From the NCBI GenBank assembly GCA_037976565.1, contig CP137680.1, positions 19,494,675 to 19,558,674 on the forward strand: 64,000 bases of DNA, in the 5' to 3' direction. A program made the translations under genes and the position numbers. Numbering within the stretch: position 1 is the stretch's first letter; each line of letters begins with the position of its first letter. The notes beneath the pieces were generated by a model. It made no database searches. It saw nothing but the letters and a program-made list of their open reading frames with translations, and had not been told where the DNA came from. Positions 54,601 to 58,456 of this stretch are shown one piece after another. This DNA is from Mesocentrotus franciscanus (lineage: Eukaryota > Echinodermata > Echinoidea > Camarodonta > Strongylocentrotidae).

Positions 54601-57600
54601 ATTCAAAGACAAAATATTCAACCTTTATATTCATGACTCCCGTATCTTTTATTTACGTACCCCACACCCATTCACTGATCTTTTTTAATCAATTTGATCC
54701 GCTTCAAATTAAAAGGTCAATAAAAGCATCAATGACATTGAATTATTAAACGTAATTTATTTTTGAATTAATACATACATTTCAGCCATTTAAAATTTCC
54801 ATTAAAACAATGTACATACAACTTTAATATTATCAATAAACAGATTTCGAAATAGCTATATGCAAACAGAACTGGGTCTCCATGATTGATAGAATCACGA
54901 TTTAACAACAACACAAAGGTTCCTGATTACCCAGAAAAAAGAAGAGAGAAAGGGAAAAGCTATAAAAGAAATAAAGGATTCAAACAAATTCTCTTTACAT
55001 CAGATAAAATATTTGCAATTAGAACCGTATAGTTCCTCCTCATCTGTGATCGACATCCTTCCTCATGACAGATATCTCTTCAGATAAGACAAACAAATTA
55101 AGAAGTATTTACTTTCATTTCAATTTAATACACCGTATGTCCTTACTCATTTCCGGCAACTCGCGACTTCTGATAGGTTATCAACCAGGAAAAAGCCTGG
55201 TAGCAAGTAGGTAACGAATCACTGTAAGCGAAGAAATGCGAAGTGTAGGCAAGATATTGGTCAACAGACTAACTCTTTCTTCCTCAGTTAAGTCATTTGA
55301 GATGATGCCCCTCTTCCCGGTAACGCAAACCAGGACCTTCCTTACTGAAGGTATATGGATAACAGTTGGAAATGTTTTGCCCCTCCTTGAGGCCAAGGTT
55401 TGGAAACGCCACTGGAGATGTTTTCAGGAAAACATTGAGAAGATCAGTCATGATTGTGTACATCATACAGCTAAGAAATGATCCATAATAATAATATTTC
55501 ATCATAGCAAACGAAAGACACGTGTTCATACGCATACACAAACACATCCACCCACACACGGCAACGTGCATTTCAAATGCTAAAAGGAGAGTCGGATCTT
55601 TAAAACCCTGAACAGGATAGTCTTGCAACTTTCCTCCAGGAAAATCAAAAGTATAATTACACCTCTGATAGTACATGTATTTCAAAAGACAATAACAATA
55701 CTAACATTAAGTGATTAAGATCATTGCATTTGATTGGTTGCGAGTAAAATAAATGCATGCATATAATTTCGTTTCAGGACAATTACCCCCCCCCCCGGAA
55801 AATTACTACTAGGACAATAACCCCCGTGGACGTTTACCCCGAGGACAAGTACCCCACCTTAAAATTACCCCTATATAGGAAAAATACCCCCCTGAGAGAA
55901 CCAAGGACAACCAACCCCGAGGACAAATACACCCCGAAAATTACCTCCCGTTTATTAAAGGGGAAGTCCACCCTGATAATAGGTTTGGTTTTAATAAAAG
56001 CACTTTGGGGGGTAATTGTCCTAGGGGGTAATTGTTGTCTCCGGGGTAATTGTCCTTGGTGGGTAATCATCCCGCTGGTAATTGGCCGGCGGGGTGATTG
56101 ACCAGGGGTAATTGTCCTAGAACCGGTATAATTACGTATCACTAAAAACAAAATAAAATAACGAGTCCTTATATCAACTGATTTTGATGCAAAACTGGTT
56201 TGAATAATGTAAGAGCCATAGCGACTATCCAGTGATCTCGAGGCAGCAGAACGCAAGAAACTGTGTGAAGAATCGGTTGGCTTTAGAAAGTCGTCAATTA
56301 GAGGTTTCCCATTAATGTTTATTTTTAGTTGTTAGTAACCTAACTTACAAGCCAAGAATAAATTAATAATGCGTGAAATAACTAATAACACAAATCTTAT
56401 AAATAATTCTTAAACTTAACAAATTTAATACAAAGAGATGAAATAAAGAAACATTTGTTGCAAACCTCTAAATCATCTAAATACTTTGAGTTAAACAAAG
56501 GTTATTAAAGATTTCTTGAAATGGTGCATTCGTAATCTCAGATTACAGAATTTCTAAAAGATCATCACATTAGATTATGATGCTTTTTTCGTTTTGTTCT
56601 GATACAGATATCGACACCCATTTGACTGACATGTATATATTCAGTAAGAAATATTTTCTAAATGACTATTCTATTTCCTTATATAGTGTATGTTATATAT
56701 ATGAAATATAGTAAAGTACCAAAAATTCTTGCAAAAGACAGGGAACCAGACTCGACTATTACTTGTGCTAACTTCTGGTACCCCCTTTCACAACAAAAGT
56801 GTACACATAATCTTTTCTTTCAGTTGTATATAACATACTTTGTAAAACAATGTTTATCTTATTCATTTGTAGTGTTATTTATCTTGTGTTATATTGTTAT
56901 ATTTTATGTAATCATGATTGATACATTATGTTTTACTTTGCTGTTAATAAACTCAAAAAACTCAAACTCAAACTAGGGCCTGGAAAGATAATCACCAGCT
57001 GCCCCTCTTCCATCCTCCCCCACTGAAAGGTAAGGTCAAGATCCCCCCGCCAATTTCTAGTAATATTTCGAAGGCTACATTCCAGTAGACAGACAGCCTA
57101 AGAGACCGATAGCACATTAAACCAACATTAACGGTCTCGCGGACTTTCTGAAAACTTTTTCTTACTGTTAACGAGACCGAGAGATGACGAGACCGAAAAT
57201 GCCGGTCTTCTGTGCCTTTTACCCACTTTTTAGGGTTCAGAAGACGGACGGCCCACGAGACCGACAGCAAACGAGTCAGATGTTTTCAAAATACCTTCCT
57301 TAATGTATGCCTTTATTTCCACGGTCTCACCGGGCTGTAGGTCGAATGTTATGACCCATATTTCGAATGTGAGGGTAGTAAAAAAAAAAAAAAAACATGT
57401 GGCATCGCTGTTCAATAAGTGATCTACGATAAAAAATAATAAAAAACATTGTGAACAATGTTTCAACTCACAATTGATACAAATGGAAGAAAAAAACGAA
57501 AGATCTATTGACATACTTGTTTCTTGGCAGAATGCTGTTCTTGTAAACATCCAAACAATGACCATTACCGAGAATCCATGTAAATAATGATGCATTTTTC

Positions 57601-57631
57601 CCTTATTCGTCTTATCCACTTGCATAAACAT
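4223..57631 (-). CDS. Multi-exon receptor gene: signal peptide-SRCR-ShKT-Cys modules-LRR-7TM (LGR/relaxin-receptor-like)
   Basis: Span of one gene rebuilt from 15 minus-strand exons, listed separately. The predicted product is a plasma-membrane GPCR with a large ectodomain. The 7TM exon resembles type C LGRs (relaxin receptors, snail GRL101), which usually carry LDLa modules before the LRRs; here I see SRCR and ShKT modules instead. Splice phases are 1 from the signal exon to the LRR cap and 2 from there to the 7TM exon, so each junction keeps frame. As assembled the gene is broken by single-base losses in the SRCR and ShKT exons and a 10-bp duplication at 4561-4580. Whether the N-terminal exons and the 7TM belong to one transcript is inferred from phase and orientation only. 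Ligand unknown. Extra LRR exons could be hidden in the 28-kb intron or its N gap. Confidence 0.7.
5876..5947 (-). CDS. Exon 14: last LRR repeat
   Basis: 72 nt, acceptor GGAAACAG|, donor T|GTAAGG, phase 2 on both sides. Reads FFLDSELGAIDPNALAGLTS then VEKM. The usual xxN position is replaced by DSELG, a weaker repeat, as is common for the repeat next to the C-cap. Confidence 0.82.
6045..6250 (-). mobile_element. tRNA-derived SINE
   Basis: On the minus strand, GTGGTATAGTTGCTCATTCA resembles an A box and GGGTGCGAATCTC a B box. The body has the CACCTGGATGG / GGTACCCATTT core shared with other SINEs in the window (TGGGTACC inverse). It lies in the intron between exons 13 and 14. Confidence 0.7.
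6455..6526 (-). CDS. Exon 13: LRR repeat
   Basis: 72 nt, acceptor TTCTACAG|, donor T|GTAAGT, phase 2 on both sides. Reads LLINNNIQGIEGFTFESLVS then LQFM. Confidence 0.88.
6935..7085. repeat. (AAT)n-rich tract
   Basis: Imperfect ATAATAATA run with AAC and ATG interruptions, inside the intron between exons 12 and 13. Confidence 0.85.
7086..7445. repeat. Probable dispersed repeat, class unknown
   Basis: Starts after the AAT tract with TTCATTTATATACCGC, a motif like that at the ends of several marine-animal dispersed repeats, and continues with GATGGGTAACCAGTTCAATG. The short frames here are not convincing genes. Only one copy is in the window, so the call rests on general resemblance. Confidence 0.35.
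8431..8502 (-). CDS. Exon 12: LRR repeat
   Basis: 72 nt, acceptor TTTTTTCAG|, donor T|GTAAGT, phase 2 on both sides. Reads NLSSNSIQHLKRGVFSGLKS then LRYL. It lies 132 bp from the left end of the large satellite. Confidence 0.88.
8634..15948. repeat. Large ~250-bp AT-rich satellite
   Basis: About 29 diverged copies of a unit near 250 bp. Landmarks in each unit: TCCAGATGTAATGTTTTCGT, GAAACGTTTTTCCAACATC, AATGTTGTTAAAATATTGTA and CAAATGTCACAAGAA. Units contain many short AAACATTT/AAATGTTT inverse pairs. The left end begins CCCAGCTAACACAAAA, inverse to the right end of the 30.4-32.5-kb satellite. Starts 132 bp from exon 12. Confidence 0.95.
15949..16330. mobile_element. TTAA-flanked MITE inserted in the satellite
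   Basis: 382 bp bounded by TTAA on both sides (15945-15948 and 16331-16334). Ends are AGAGAAGGTTGAGTTCTGG and the inverse of AGATAAAGTTGAGTTCTGG (16 of 19 match). Neighbouring satellite units show the empty site CGTTTTAAATACG. A TTAA target with short inverted ends fits a non-autonomous piggyBac-type element. A second, inverted copy is at 38480-38883. Confidence 0.85.
16331..16570. repeat. Remainder of the ~250-bp satellite
   Basis: Resumes exactly at the TTAA after the inserted MITE (AAATACGTTTTTATCAAAAC) and decays into diverged copies by about 16570. Confidence 0.9.
16740..17610. mobile_element. Nested inverted-repeat elements (GGCGGATCCAG type)
   Basis: Outer arms (about 16745-16890 and 17470-17610) are inverted copies sharing GCAACATTTCT and CATGCAACA/TGTTGCATG. 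Inside are two smaller elements with ends CAGGGGCGGATCCAG / CTGGATCTGCCCCTG (16889-17183) and GTGGCGGATCCAGG / CTGGATCAGCCCCTG (17185-17471). G/C- and A-homopolymer-rich. Short frames here are not genes. Confidence 0.75.
17620..19430. other. Intron sequence, nothing recognised
   Basis: AT-rich, with short ATT repeats (18880-18930). No splice-consistent exon, transposon end or repeat copy seen. Confidence 0.5.
19431..19556 (+). pseudogene. Possible THAP-like zinc-finger remnant
   Basis: One frame reads through to a GTGAGT donor-like site and contains NDIFPLHWTASCWSYFEDHH then FVKD, which recalls the middle and C-terminal part of THAP DNA-binding domains (FP...W....C..HF....F). The N-terminal C..C pair is not visible and the expected His is Tyr. 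At best a degenerate transposase or THAP exon; it may be chance. Confidence 0.2.
20172..20671. other. Assembly gap (500 N)
   Basis: Exactly 500 N, a fixed placeholder rather than a measured length. It interrupts the 5' half of a MITE whose 3' half resumes at 20672, so at least about 230 bp of known-type sequence is missing. Confidence 0.99.
20672..20977. mobile_element. MITE family A, 3' half (copy 1)
   Basis: Matches the right part of 37689-38229, for example AAGAAGTGGGTTATTGATGT, and ends in the shared terminus GACATAGTATCTTTAAA. The left half lies in the N gap. Open frames that bridge the gap are artefacts. Confidence 0.9.
20975..21240. mobile_element. MITE family B, half copy
   Basis: Starts TTAAAGGGATATCCAACCC immediately after family A and matches the right arm of the full foldback copy at 39391-39741 (GTGATGTAGTGCCGGACTAC). 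Only one arm is present. Confidence 0.8.
21320..21540 (+). mobile_element. tRNA-derived SINE
   Basis: Head GCGCGATAGCTCAGTTGGTA carries an A box, and CCTGGGTTGAAACC is a degenerate B box. The body includes GGTAAGGCATTAATCCTCAC. The tail is a (CATCA)n repeat. The same body is found as inverted arms within 46977-47770. Confidence 0.85.
21818..23093. mobile_element. Inverted-repeat element with nested MITE
   Basis: Arms 21818-21970 and 22965-23093 are inverted copies sharing CACTCCTGCCAAGTTGTTTT / inverse and CTGAACACAACAA / inverse. A family A MITE (22400-22923) is nested inside. No transposase frame seen between the arms. Confidence 0.65.
22400..22923. mobile_element. MITE family A, full copy (copy 2, inverted)
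   Basis: Ends TTTAAAGATACTATGTCCC and its near inverse GGGACATAGTACCTTTA. The body is the reverse complement of 37689-38229. Confidence 0.9.
23094..23428. other. Intron sequence, nothing recognised
   Basis: AT-rich spacer between two transposons. A short minus frame here has no recognisable motif. Confidence 0.5.
23429..24718. mobile_element. Tc1/mariner-like element without transposase
   Basis: About 1.29 kb with ~130-bp inverted ends. The right end reads TTTGGAGGGCAGTG followed by TA, and inverts to the CACTGCCCTCC form common in Tc1 ends. The left end CTACCCTCCAAAATATTGGG is diverged. The internal frame of 174 codons (23943-24467) has no transposase motifs. Size is typical of Tc1 elements but coding capacity is lost or replaced. 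Confidence 0.65.
24719..26056. other. Intron sequence, nothing recognised
   Basis: AT-rich, with a short (ATT)n at 25785-25812. No exon or transposon ends identified. Confidence 0.5.
26057..26722. mobile_element. Inverted-repeat element (GGGTTAA...GTGTCCCA)
   Basis: Outer ends GGGGTTAAGTGGGACAC and GTGTCCCAATTAACCCCC are inverted. A second inner pair is TGGGGTAAACTGGGACA at about 26608 and TGTCCCAGTTTACCCC at about 26684. It contains degenerate TTAGGG-like words at 26325-26415. Confidence 0.55.
26945..27175. repeat. Short foldback sequence
   Basis: Imperfect inverted arms around AATTCACACAA / TGTGTAAATTCACT, with AGCTTTCCTGATTTAGCAGC matched by GCTGCTAGATTAGGAAAGCT. Probable MITE. Confidence 0.65.
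27530..29490. repeat. Tandem array with ~330-bp higher-order unit
   Basis: Each ~330-bp unit is two related ~160-bp monomers sharing TTTCTTTCAAATTTTGTATG, GTGTATCTTGGTA, GATGCTGCC and GTTCCGTCTT. Units at 27.55, 27.9 and 28.2 kb are nearly identical; copies beyond 28.55 kb are diverged single monomers. Minus frames here are repeat artefacts. Confidence 0.9.
29491..30355. other. Intron sequence, nothing recognised
   Basis: Short frames on both strands have no recognisable domains. Confidence 0.5.
30360..32555. repeat. 165-bp AT-rich satellite
   Basis: About 12 copies of a 165-bp unit. TATGGTCTTAGAAATAGATG recurs at near-constant 165-bp steps from 30436 to 32251. The inner copies are nearly identical and the edges diverged. 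The right end is TTTTTGTGCTAGCTGGG, inverse of the left end of the 8.6-kb satellite. Read in reverse, the unit resembles parts of the 250-bp unit (AATGATATCTTATTAATGTT). Confidence 0.95.
32560..33450. other. Intron sequence, nothing recognised
   Basis: No splice-consistent exon or repeat end found. Confidence 0.5.
33453..33607. mobile_element. Small MITE
   Basis: About 155 bp with ends CCTAAGTCACACGGCC and GGCGTGACTAAGG in inverted orientation. Rich in CCGACC/GGTCGG words. Confidence 0.65.
33711..36234. mobile_element. 2.5-kb foldback element with long inverted arms
   Basis: Outer arms of over 400 bp: 33711-34125 and about 35750-36234. Ends are TATGGGCGGCC and its inverse. The left arm holds tandem GACAAAGCAAAATAGACAAA subrepeats. 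The right arm holds three ~112-bp copies of the CGCCCTCTGTTGTCC...GTTCGTACGATG block, the left about two. A second inverted pair lies inside (34391-34495 and 35258-35358), and a hairpin sits at the centre. An internal 61-codon frame (35470-35652) is not recognised. Confidence 0.85.
34899..35083. repeat. Perfect 84-bp palindrome (hairpin), 17-nt loop
   Basis: Left arm 34899-34982 and right arm 35000-35083 are exact reverse complements by my reading, separated by 17 nt. The arms contain TTTTAAGGCAATGTGACGTC and a second TTTTAAGGCAC. It is not exactly central in the enclosing foldback element. Confidence 0.93.
36235..36734. other. Intron sequence, nothing recognised
   Basis: AT-rich spacer between the foldback element and exon 11. 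Confidence 0.5.
36735..36806 (-). CDS. Exon 11: LRR repeat
   Basis: 72 nt, acceptor CCGATCAG|, donor T|GTGAGT, phase 2 on both sides. Reads ALLDNKIQDIEFGVFDGLQN then LQYL. It is followed by the 28-kb intron that reaches down to 8503. Confidence 0.88.
37689..38229. mobile_element. MITE family A, full copy (copy 3)
   Basis: Ends TTTAAAGATACTATGTCCC and GGGACATAGTGTCTTTAAA, inverted. The reference copy for the partial and inverted copies at 20.7 and 22.4 kb. Its 116-codon frame is not conserved in the other copies. Confidence 0.92.
38259..38330 (-). CDS. Exon 10: LRR repeat
   Basis: 72 nt, acceptor GCATCAG|, donor T|GTAAGT, phase 2 on both sides. Reads ELNENSIVHLQPGVFSGLIN then LRDL. A MITE (37689-38229) ends about 30 bp from its donor side, so the intron next to this exon is largely transposon. 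Confidence 0.88.
38480..38883. mobile_element. TTAA-flanked MITE, second copy
   Basis: Inverted copy of the element at 15949-16330, flanked by TTAA at 38476-38479 and 38884-38887. Ends AGATAAAGTTGAGTTCTGG and the inverse of AGAAAAGGTTGAGTTGTGG. Confidence 0.85.
39152..39223 (-). CDS. Exon 9: LRR repeat
   Basis: 72 nt, acceptor CTCGCCAG|, donor T|GTAAGT, phase 2 on both sides. Reads VLRDNKIFLIENGTFADMTN then LFFL. It has a potential N-glycosylation site (NGT). The last repeat positions are Phe rather than Leu. Confidence 0.85.
39391..39741. mobile_element. MITE family B, full foldback copy
   Basis: Starts TTAAAGAGCTATCCAACCC and ends GGGTGGTATTTCCCTTTA. The two halves are diverged inverted copies sharing GGACCAATAGTAAGGAAGTT-like words. 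The right arm matches 20975-21240. Confidence 0.85.
39737..40466. mobile_element. Foldback element, ~300-bp arms
   Basis: Abuts family B at a shared TTTAAA. Ends TTAAAGGACCCATGACATCG and CGATGTCATGGGCCCTTTAA. Arms stay inverted to about 40035 and 40195 (GTTGCTATGTCAGACATG / GTCTGACATAGCAACTTG). Short frames in the two arms are mirror products of the repeat. Confidence 0.9.
40839..40910 (-). CDS. Exon 8: LRR repeat
   Basis: 72 nt, acceptor TTTCATAG|, donor T|GTAAGT, phase 2 on both sides. Reads SLGSNNLREIRKAAFTGLRQ then LQHL, a canonical LxxNxLxxIxxxAFxGLxxLxxL repeat. Confidence 0.88.
40917..41959. other. Intron sequence, no gene recognised
   Basis: Contains a (CT)n tract at 40950-40971. 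The frame at 41650-41922 has no recognisable motif. Confidence 0.5.
41960..42345. mobile_element. Foldback MITE
   Basis: Arms about 41985-42120 and 42220-42330 are inverted (TTTCACTTAATTTGTATCAT / ATGATACAATTTAAGTGAAA; TGTCATTTATGACACA / TGTGTCATGAATTACG). Lies about 110 bp from exon 7. Confidence 0.8.
42453..42524 (-). CDS. Exon 7: LRR repeat
   Basis: Exactly 72 nt, acceptor CTCTACAG|, donor T|GTAAGT, phase 2 on both sides. One 24-residue leucine-rich repeat: LLNYELQHIGDNAF, then FTSLRTL. The IGDNAF..L.SL..L pattern is the classic extracellular LRR. First complete repeat after the cap exon. Confidence 0.85.
42540..43969. other. Intron sequence, no gene recognised
   Basis: Includes a GC-rich patch at 42900-42960 and a CT-rich stretch at 43340-43480. 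Frames at 43177-43455 and 43740-43997 have no recognisable domains. Confidence 0.45.
43970..44580. mobile_element. PIF/Harbinger-type MITE filled with TACGC words
   Basis: Inverted ends AGCCCCTTTCACACCGG (43970-43986) and CCGGTGTGAAAGAGGCT (44564-44580), 16 of 17 matching, flanked by TAA on both sides (43967-43969 and 44581-44583). A 3-bp TAA target fits PIF/Harbinger. The interior is dominated by TACGC/GCGTA words with no long frame. Confidence 0.8.
44596..44625. repeat. Short perfect palindrome
   Basis: CCATGGACCTACT and its exact inverse, with a 4-nt loop. Lies 15 bp from the donor side of exon 6. Confidence 0.9.
44640..44781 (-). CDS. Exon 6: LRR N-terminal cap (phase 1 to 2)
   Basis: An open frame ending at donor T|GTGAGT in phase 2. 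The end reads NPRNLKLLPQHIYSRQRQAT, the usual shape of an LRR N-cap running into the first repeat (RNL..LPQHI....T-L). Joined to the first 72-nt LRR exon it continues smoothly into a leucine-rich strand. The 5' edge is less sure: the only acceptor that gives phase 1 in this frame is GACGAAG| at 44781, giving a 142-nt exon. The cap cysteines usual in LRRNT are missing from the part I can read. This is the one exon that changes phase from 1 to 2. Confidence 0.5.
44880..45340. other. Intron sequence, nothing recognised
   Basis: AT-rich. An ATTAAAGGGGAACTATCCAG word at about 45090 resembles MITE ends elsewhere but has no visible partner. Confidence 0.45.
45350..45780. repeat. Degenerate GACGTGATGG minisatellite
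   Basis: About 40 short units of roughly 10-12 bp based on GGGACGTGATAA / GACGTGATGG, more diverged to the right. Long minus frames rich in SYHV are artefacts of the repeat. Confidence 0.88.
46403..46627 (-). pseudogene. 3' fragment of a non-LTR retrotransposon ORF
   Basis: A 75-codon stretch with RQKKWLRHIMRHDDGLMIRV, then GKKLRGIPRKGF and KDRSTWRD. This pattern (K..WL.HI.R..D....L.G...G...RG.PR....D.......A.DR..WR) is the familiar C-terminal region after the reverse transcriptase domain of endonuclease-RT LINEs. The RT and endonuclease parts are absent; a dead fragment in the intron. Confidence 0.75.
46928..46976. repeat. (CA)n/(TA)n microsatellite
   Basis: CA dinucleotides followed by pure TA up to the Tc1-like end at 46977. 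Confidence 0.9.
46977..47770. mobile_element. Tc1/mariner-type ends enclosing inverted SINE arms
   Basis: Ends CACTGTTGGTCATAAAGGTG and its inverse, flanked by TA. Inverted arms extend nearly 300 bp. The inner part of each arm (GTGAGGCATTAATCCTCAT, TTTTTAGCAGTCATGCAAAA) matches the body of the SINE at 21320-21540. No transposase frame. Confidence 0.8.
47936..48262 (+). mobile_element. tRNA-derived SINE
   Basis: Head GTTGTGGTCTAGTGGATAAG, core CTCCCAGGTGCTAAATGGGT followed by ACCCGG, then a 3' body ending CTATATAAACGCGGAATATT with an ATT tail. Confidence 0.85.
48448..48501 (-). CDS. Exon 5: short Cys-containing exon
   Basis: A 54-nt exon with acceptor CCATACAG| and donor AAG|GTGAGA. In phase 1 it reads VSRCIPVVDICVTAGWYQ. 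The RCIP-like stretch recalls the middle of LDLa modules, but no acidic Ca-binding cluster follows. A phase-2 reading is also open and gives TSCGYLCDGWMVPR, so the frame is less certain than for other exons. A TGTG dinucleotide run lies between the two readings and could hide a 2-base length error. It carries two of the four cysteines that exons 4 and 5 contribute together. Confidence 0.5.
48510..49360. other. Intron sequence, nothing recognised
   Basis: No exon with matching phase seen. CTTTACGACG/TTATACGACG words only. Confidence 0.45.
49368..49436 (-). CDS. Exon 4: short Cys-containing exon
   Basis: A 69-nt exon with acceptor TTTGTACAG| and donor G|GTAAGA. Only phase 1 is open, which matches both neighbours. 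It reads SDSFLPQNETCVTGYCHLDS followed by DN. Two cysteines and a possible N-glycosylation site (NET) are present. By position it may be the first half of a small disulfide module completed by the 48.5-kb exon. LDLa is the module expected in this receptor class, but the Ca-binding DxxSDE signature is absent, so I do not call it one. Confidence 0.6.
49575..49720. repeat. CTT/AGT trinucleotide-rich tract
   Basis: CTCCTCCTTCTTC turns into TAGTAGTAG-type runs; a relative of the (ACT)n tract further on. Confidence 0.8.
49780..50390. repeat. GC-rich ~110-bp tandem array
   Basis: Four to five units containing GGGTCCAGGGGCGGAGCCCC, GAAGCTCAGGGG and TTTAATTACGATCAGATGAG. The first duplicated block begins inside it, and the second block restarts in the same unit after the N gap. 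Confidence 0.88.
50810..51035 (-). mobile_element. tRNA-derived SINE (second copy near 59030-59250)
   Basis: Minus-strand body with CACCTGGGTGGAGTGAGGCA and TTAGTGCCGCGCCGGGACTC, ending in the tRNA-like head (GTTGTGACCGATTGGATACG on the minus strand). Lies just downstream of the ShKT exon, in the intron to exon 4. Confidence 0.75.
51131..51234 (-). CDS. Exon 3: ShKT domain, frameshifted in this copy
   Basis: A six-cysteine ShKT module of about 35 residues: DCKD start, CPSWAKKGAC core and CQYSCNQC end, the last Cys codon split by the intron. The acceptor is TTTTCCCAG| and the donor T|GTAATA, phase 1 to phase 1. ShKT modules are small disulfide-rich folds found in many secreted and membrane proteins, so this is not evidence of a toxin. 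Three T at 51165-51167 should be four (compare 59381-59384); the missing base creates an early stop. The intact version is in the second copy at 59347-59451. Confidence 0.8.
51335..51700. repeat. (ACT)n trinucleotide tract (copy at 59553-59920)
   Basis: Over 350 bp of ACT with ATT/ACC/ACA variants in the SRCR-ShKT intron. The long poly-Thr and poly-Val frames are artefacts. The two copies differ in unit composition (TGATAAAACTG versus TGTTAAAACTG). Confidence 0.93.
52063..52373 (-). CDS. Exon 2: SRCR domain, frameshifted in this copy
   Basis: Encodes one scavenger receptor cysteine-rich domain of about 104 residues: a VRLMNG start, GRVEVLINGTWG, then TVCDENWDYNDALVFCRSL, and an REAGVRCTG end. 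Six cysteines fit the group A pattern, although one exon holds the whole domain. The acceptor is CCCAAAG| and the donor G|GTATGA, phase 1 on both sides. A run of four C at 52314-52317 should be five (compare 60517-60521). The loss shifts frame within the WGTVC motif, so the domain cannot be read through. The downstream half is still recognisable in another frame. SRCR domains bind proteins or microbial polyanions in other families; the ligand here is unknown. A sequencing or assembly error is likely. Confidence 0.85.
52480..52695 (-). mobile_element. tRNA-derived SINE (second copy near 60700-60910)
   Basis: On the minus strand, GTGGTCTTGAGGATACTTC gives an A-box-like head and GGTTCTCGGTTCGAGTCCCG a near-perfect B box. 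The body has CACCTGGGTGGAGTGTGGCA inverted. Confidence 0.85.
52998..53160 (+). mobile_element. tRNA-derived SINE head (second copy near 61215-61375)
   Basis: GTAGAGGTGTGGTGGTCTAG head, then CCACCCAGGTTATTTGAATG and GGTACCCGG. Truncated after the core. Confidence 0.8.
55777..56132. mobile_element. Foldback element built of GGGGTAATTGTCCT words
   Basis: Left half carries repeated ACCCC words after AGGACAATTACCCC; the right half repeats GGGGTAATTGTCCT in inverse. A fragment starting AAAGGGGAAGTCCACCCTGA sits at the centre. C and G homopolymers are long and probably error-prone. Confidence 0.8.
56133..57070. other. Intron 1 sequence, nothing recognised
   Basis: The plus frame at 56662-56976 is hydrophobic and AT-driven, without a recognisable family. 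Confidence 0.45.
57080..57270. repeat. GAGACCGA-word cluster
   Basis: Scattered GAGACCGA(C/G) and its inverse GGTCTC words, related to the minisatellite at 2.7-3.6 kb. Possibly a second, degenerate member of that family. Confidence 0.6.
57517..57631 (-). CDS. Exon 1: start codon and signal peptide
   Basis: Opens with ATG at 57631 (context ACC-ATG), with a second in-frame Met two codons later and another further on. The 38 codons give a basic start (VDKTNKGK), a hydrophobic core (FSVMVIVWMF) and a likely cleavage region near TRTAFCQET, typical of a secretory signal. It ends at a strong donor (A|GTATGT) in phase 1, matching the phase-1 SRCR exon downstream. Chosen as first exon because of the signal peptide, orientation and phase. 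No promoter element could be recognised. It could be the first exon of another secreted protein, but the phase match argues for this gene. Confidence 0.55.
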
Positions 57632-57956
57632 GGTAAACGTTAAATGCTACGCGACATATAAAAAGTGAAAGAACGAAAGATAAGTATCGATGTGTACTCA
57701 ATTGCCCTCGATGGCACTGTCATTGCCACTCAATAGCCGGACCTTTACGTAGGATCATCATACGTTTTTACACTAATAATTTTTCTCCTGTGGTAGGTTG
57801 TCAATTACTGTGTTATAGGGTGGAACATTAATATCGTTCAGCAAACGCGTATATCCCGTTAAAAGACGTAAAGACGTAAAAGACGTAGACGTAAATAACA
57901 ATTCGCATTGACGGAAACAAGACATGAAGAAGGTTACAATGGCGCAGCTAAAGGGG
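57632..57956. other. Sequence upstream of exon 1
   Basis: Would hold the 5' UTR or promoter of the receptor if exon 1 is correct. No TATA box or other core promoter could be called with confidence. AAAGACGTAAAGACGTAAAA short repeat at 57860-57890. Confidence 0.35.
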
Positions 57957-58456
57957 NNNNNNNNNNNNNNNNNNNNNNNNNNNNNNNNNNNNNNNNNNNN
58001 NNNNNNNNNNNNNNNNNNNNNNNNNNNNNNNNNNNNNNNNNNNNNNNNNNNNNNNNNNNNNNNNNNNNNNNNNNNNNNNNNNNNNNNNNNNNNNNNNNNN
58101 NNNNNNNNNNNNNNNNNNNNNNNNNNNNNNNNNNNNNNNNNNNNNNNNNNNNNNNNNNNNNNNNNNNNNNNNNNNNNNNNNNNNNNNNNNNNNNNNNNNN
58201 NNNNNNNNNNNNNNNNNNNNNNNNNNNNNNNNNNNNNNNNNNNNNNNNNNNNNNNNNNNNNNNNNNNNNNNNNNNNNNNNNNNNNNNNNNNNNNNNNNNN
58301 NNNNNNNNNNNNNNNNNNNNNNNNNNNNNNNNNNNNNNNNNNNNNNNNNNNNNNNNNNNNNNNNNNNNNNNNNNNNNNNNNNNNNNNNNNNNNNNNNNNN
58401 NNNNNNNNNNNNNNNNNNNNNNNNNNNNNNNNNNNNNNNNNNNNNNNNNNNNNNNN
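57957..58456. other. Assembly gap (500 N)
   Basis: Exactly 500 N. On its right the sequence restarts inside the GC-rich tandem array also found at 49880-50300, which suggests that the assembler broke on that array. Confidence 0.99.

Larger units (their letters stand above)
50213..55787. repeat. First copy of a >5.5-kb near-identical duplicated block
   Basis: Matches 58457-64000 in order and orientation, at an offset that drifts between about 8213 and 8245. Differences are mostly length changes in homopolymers and a few substitutions (for example CACAGTGGATG versus CACAGCGGATG). It contains SINEs, an (ACT)n tract, the ShKT and SRCR exons, and about 3.4 kb of intron with no recognised content (53160-55780). 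Confidence 0.95.

Noticed and set aside
55181..55685. Minus frames of 71 and 130 codons in intron 1 (also at 63394-63898) as extra exons
   Set aside because: Identity between the two copies only reflects the recent duplication; no domain pattern or phase-1 splice pair was found.
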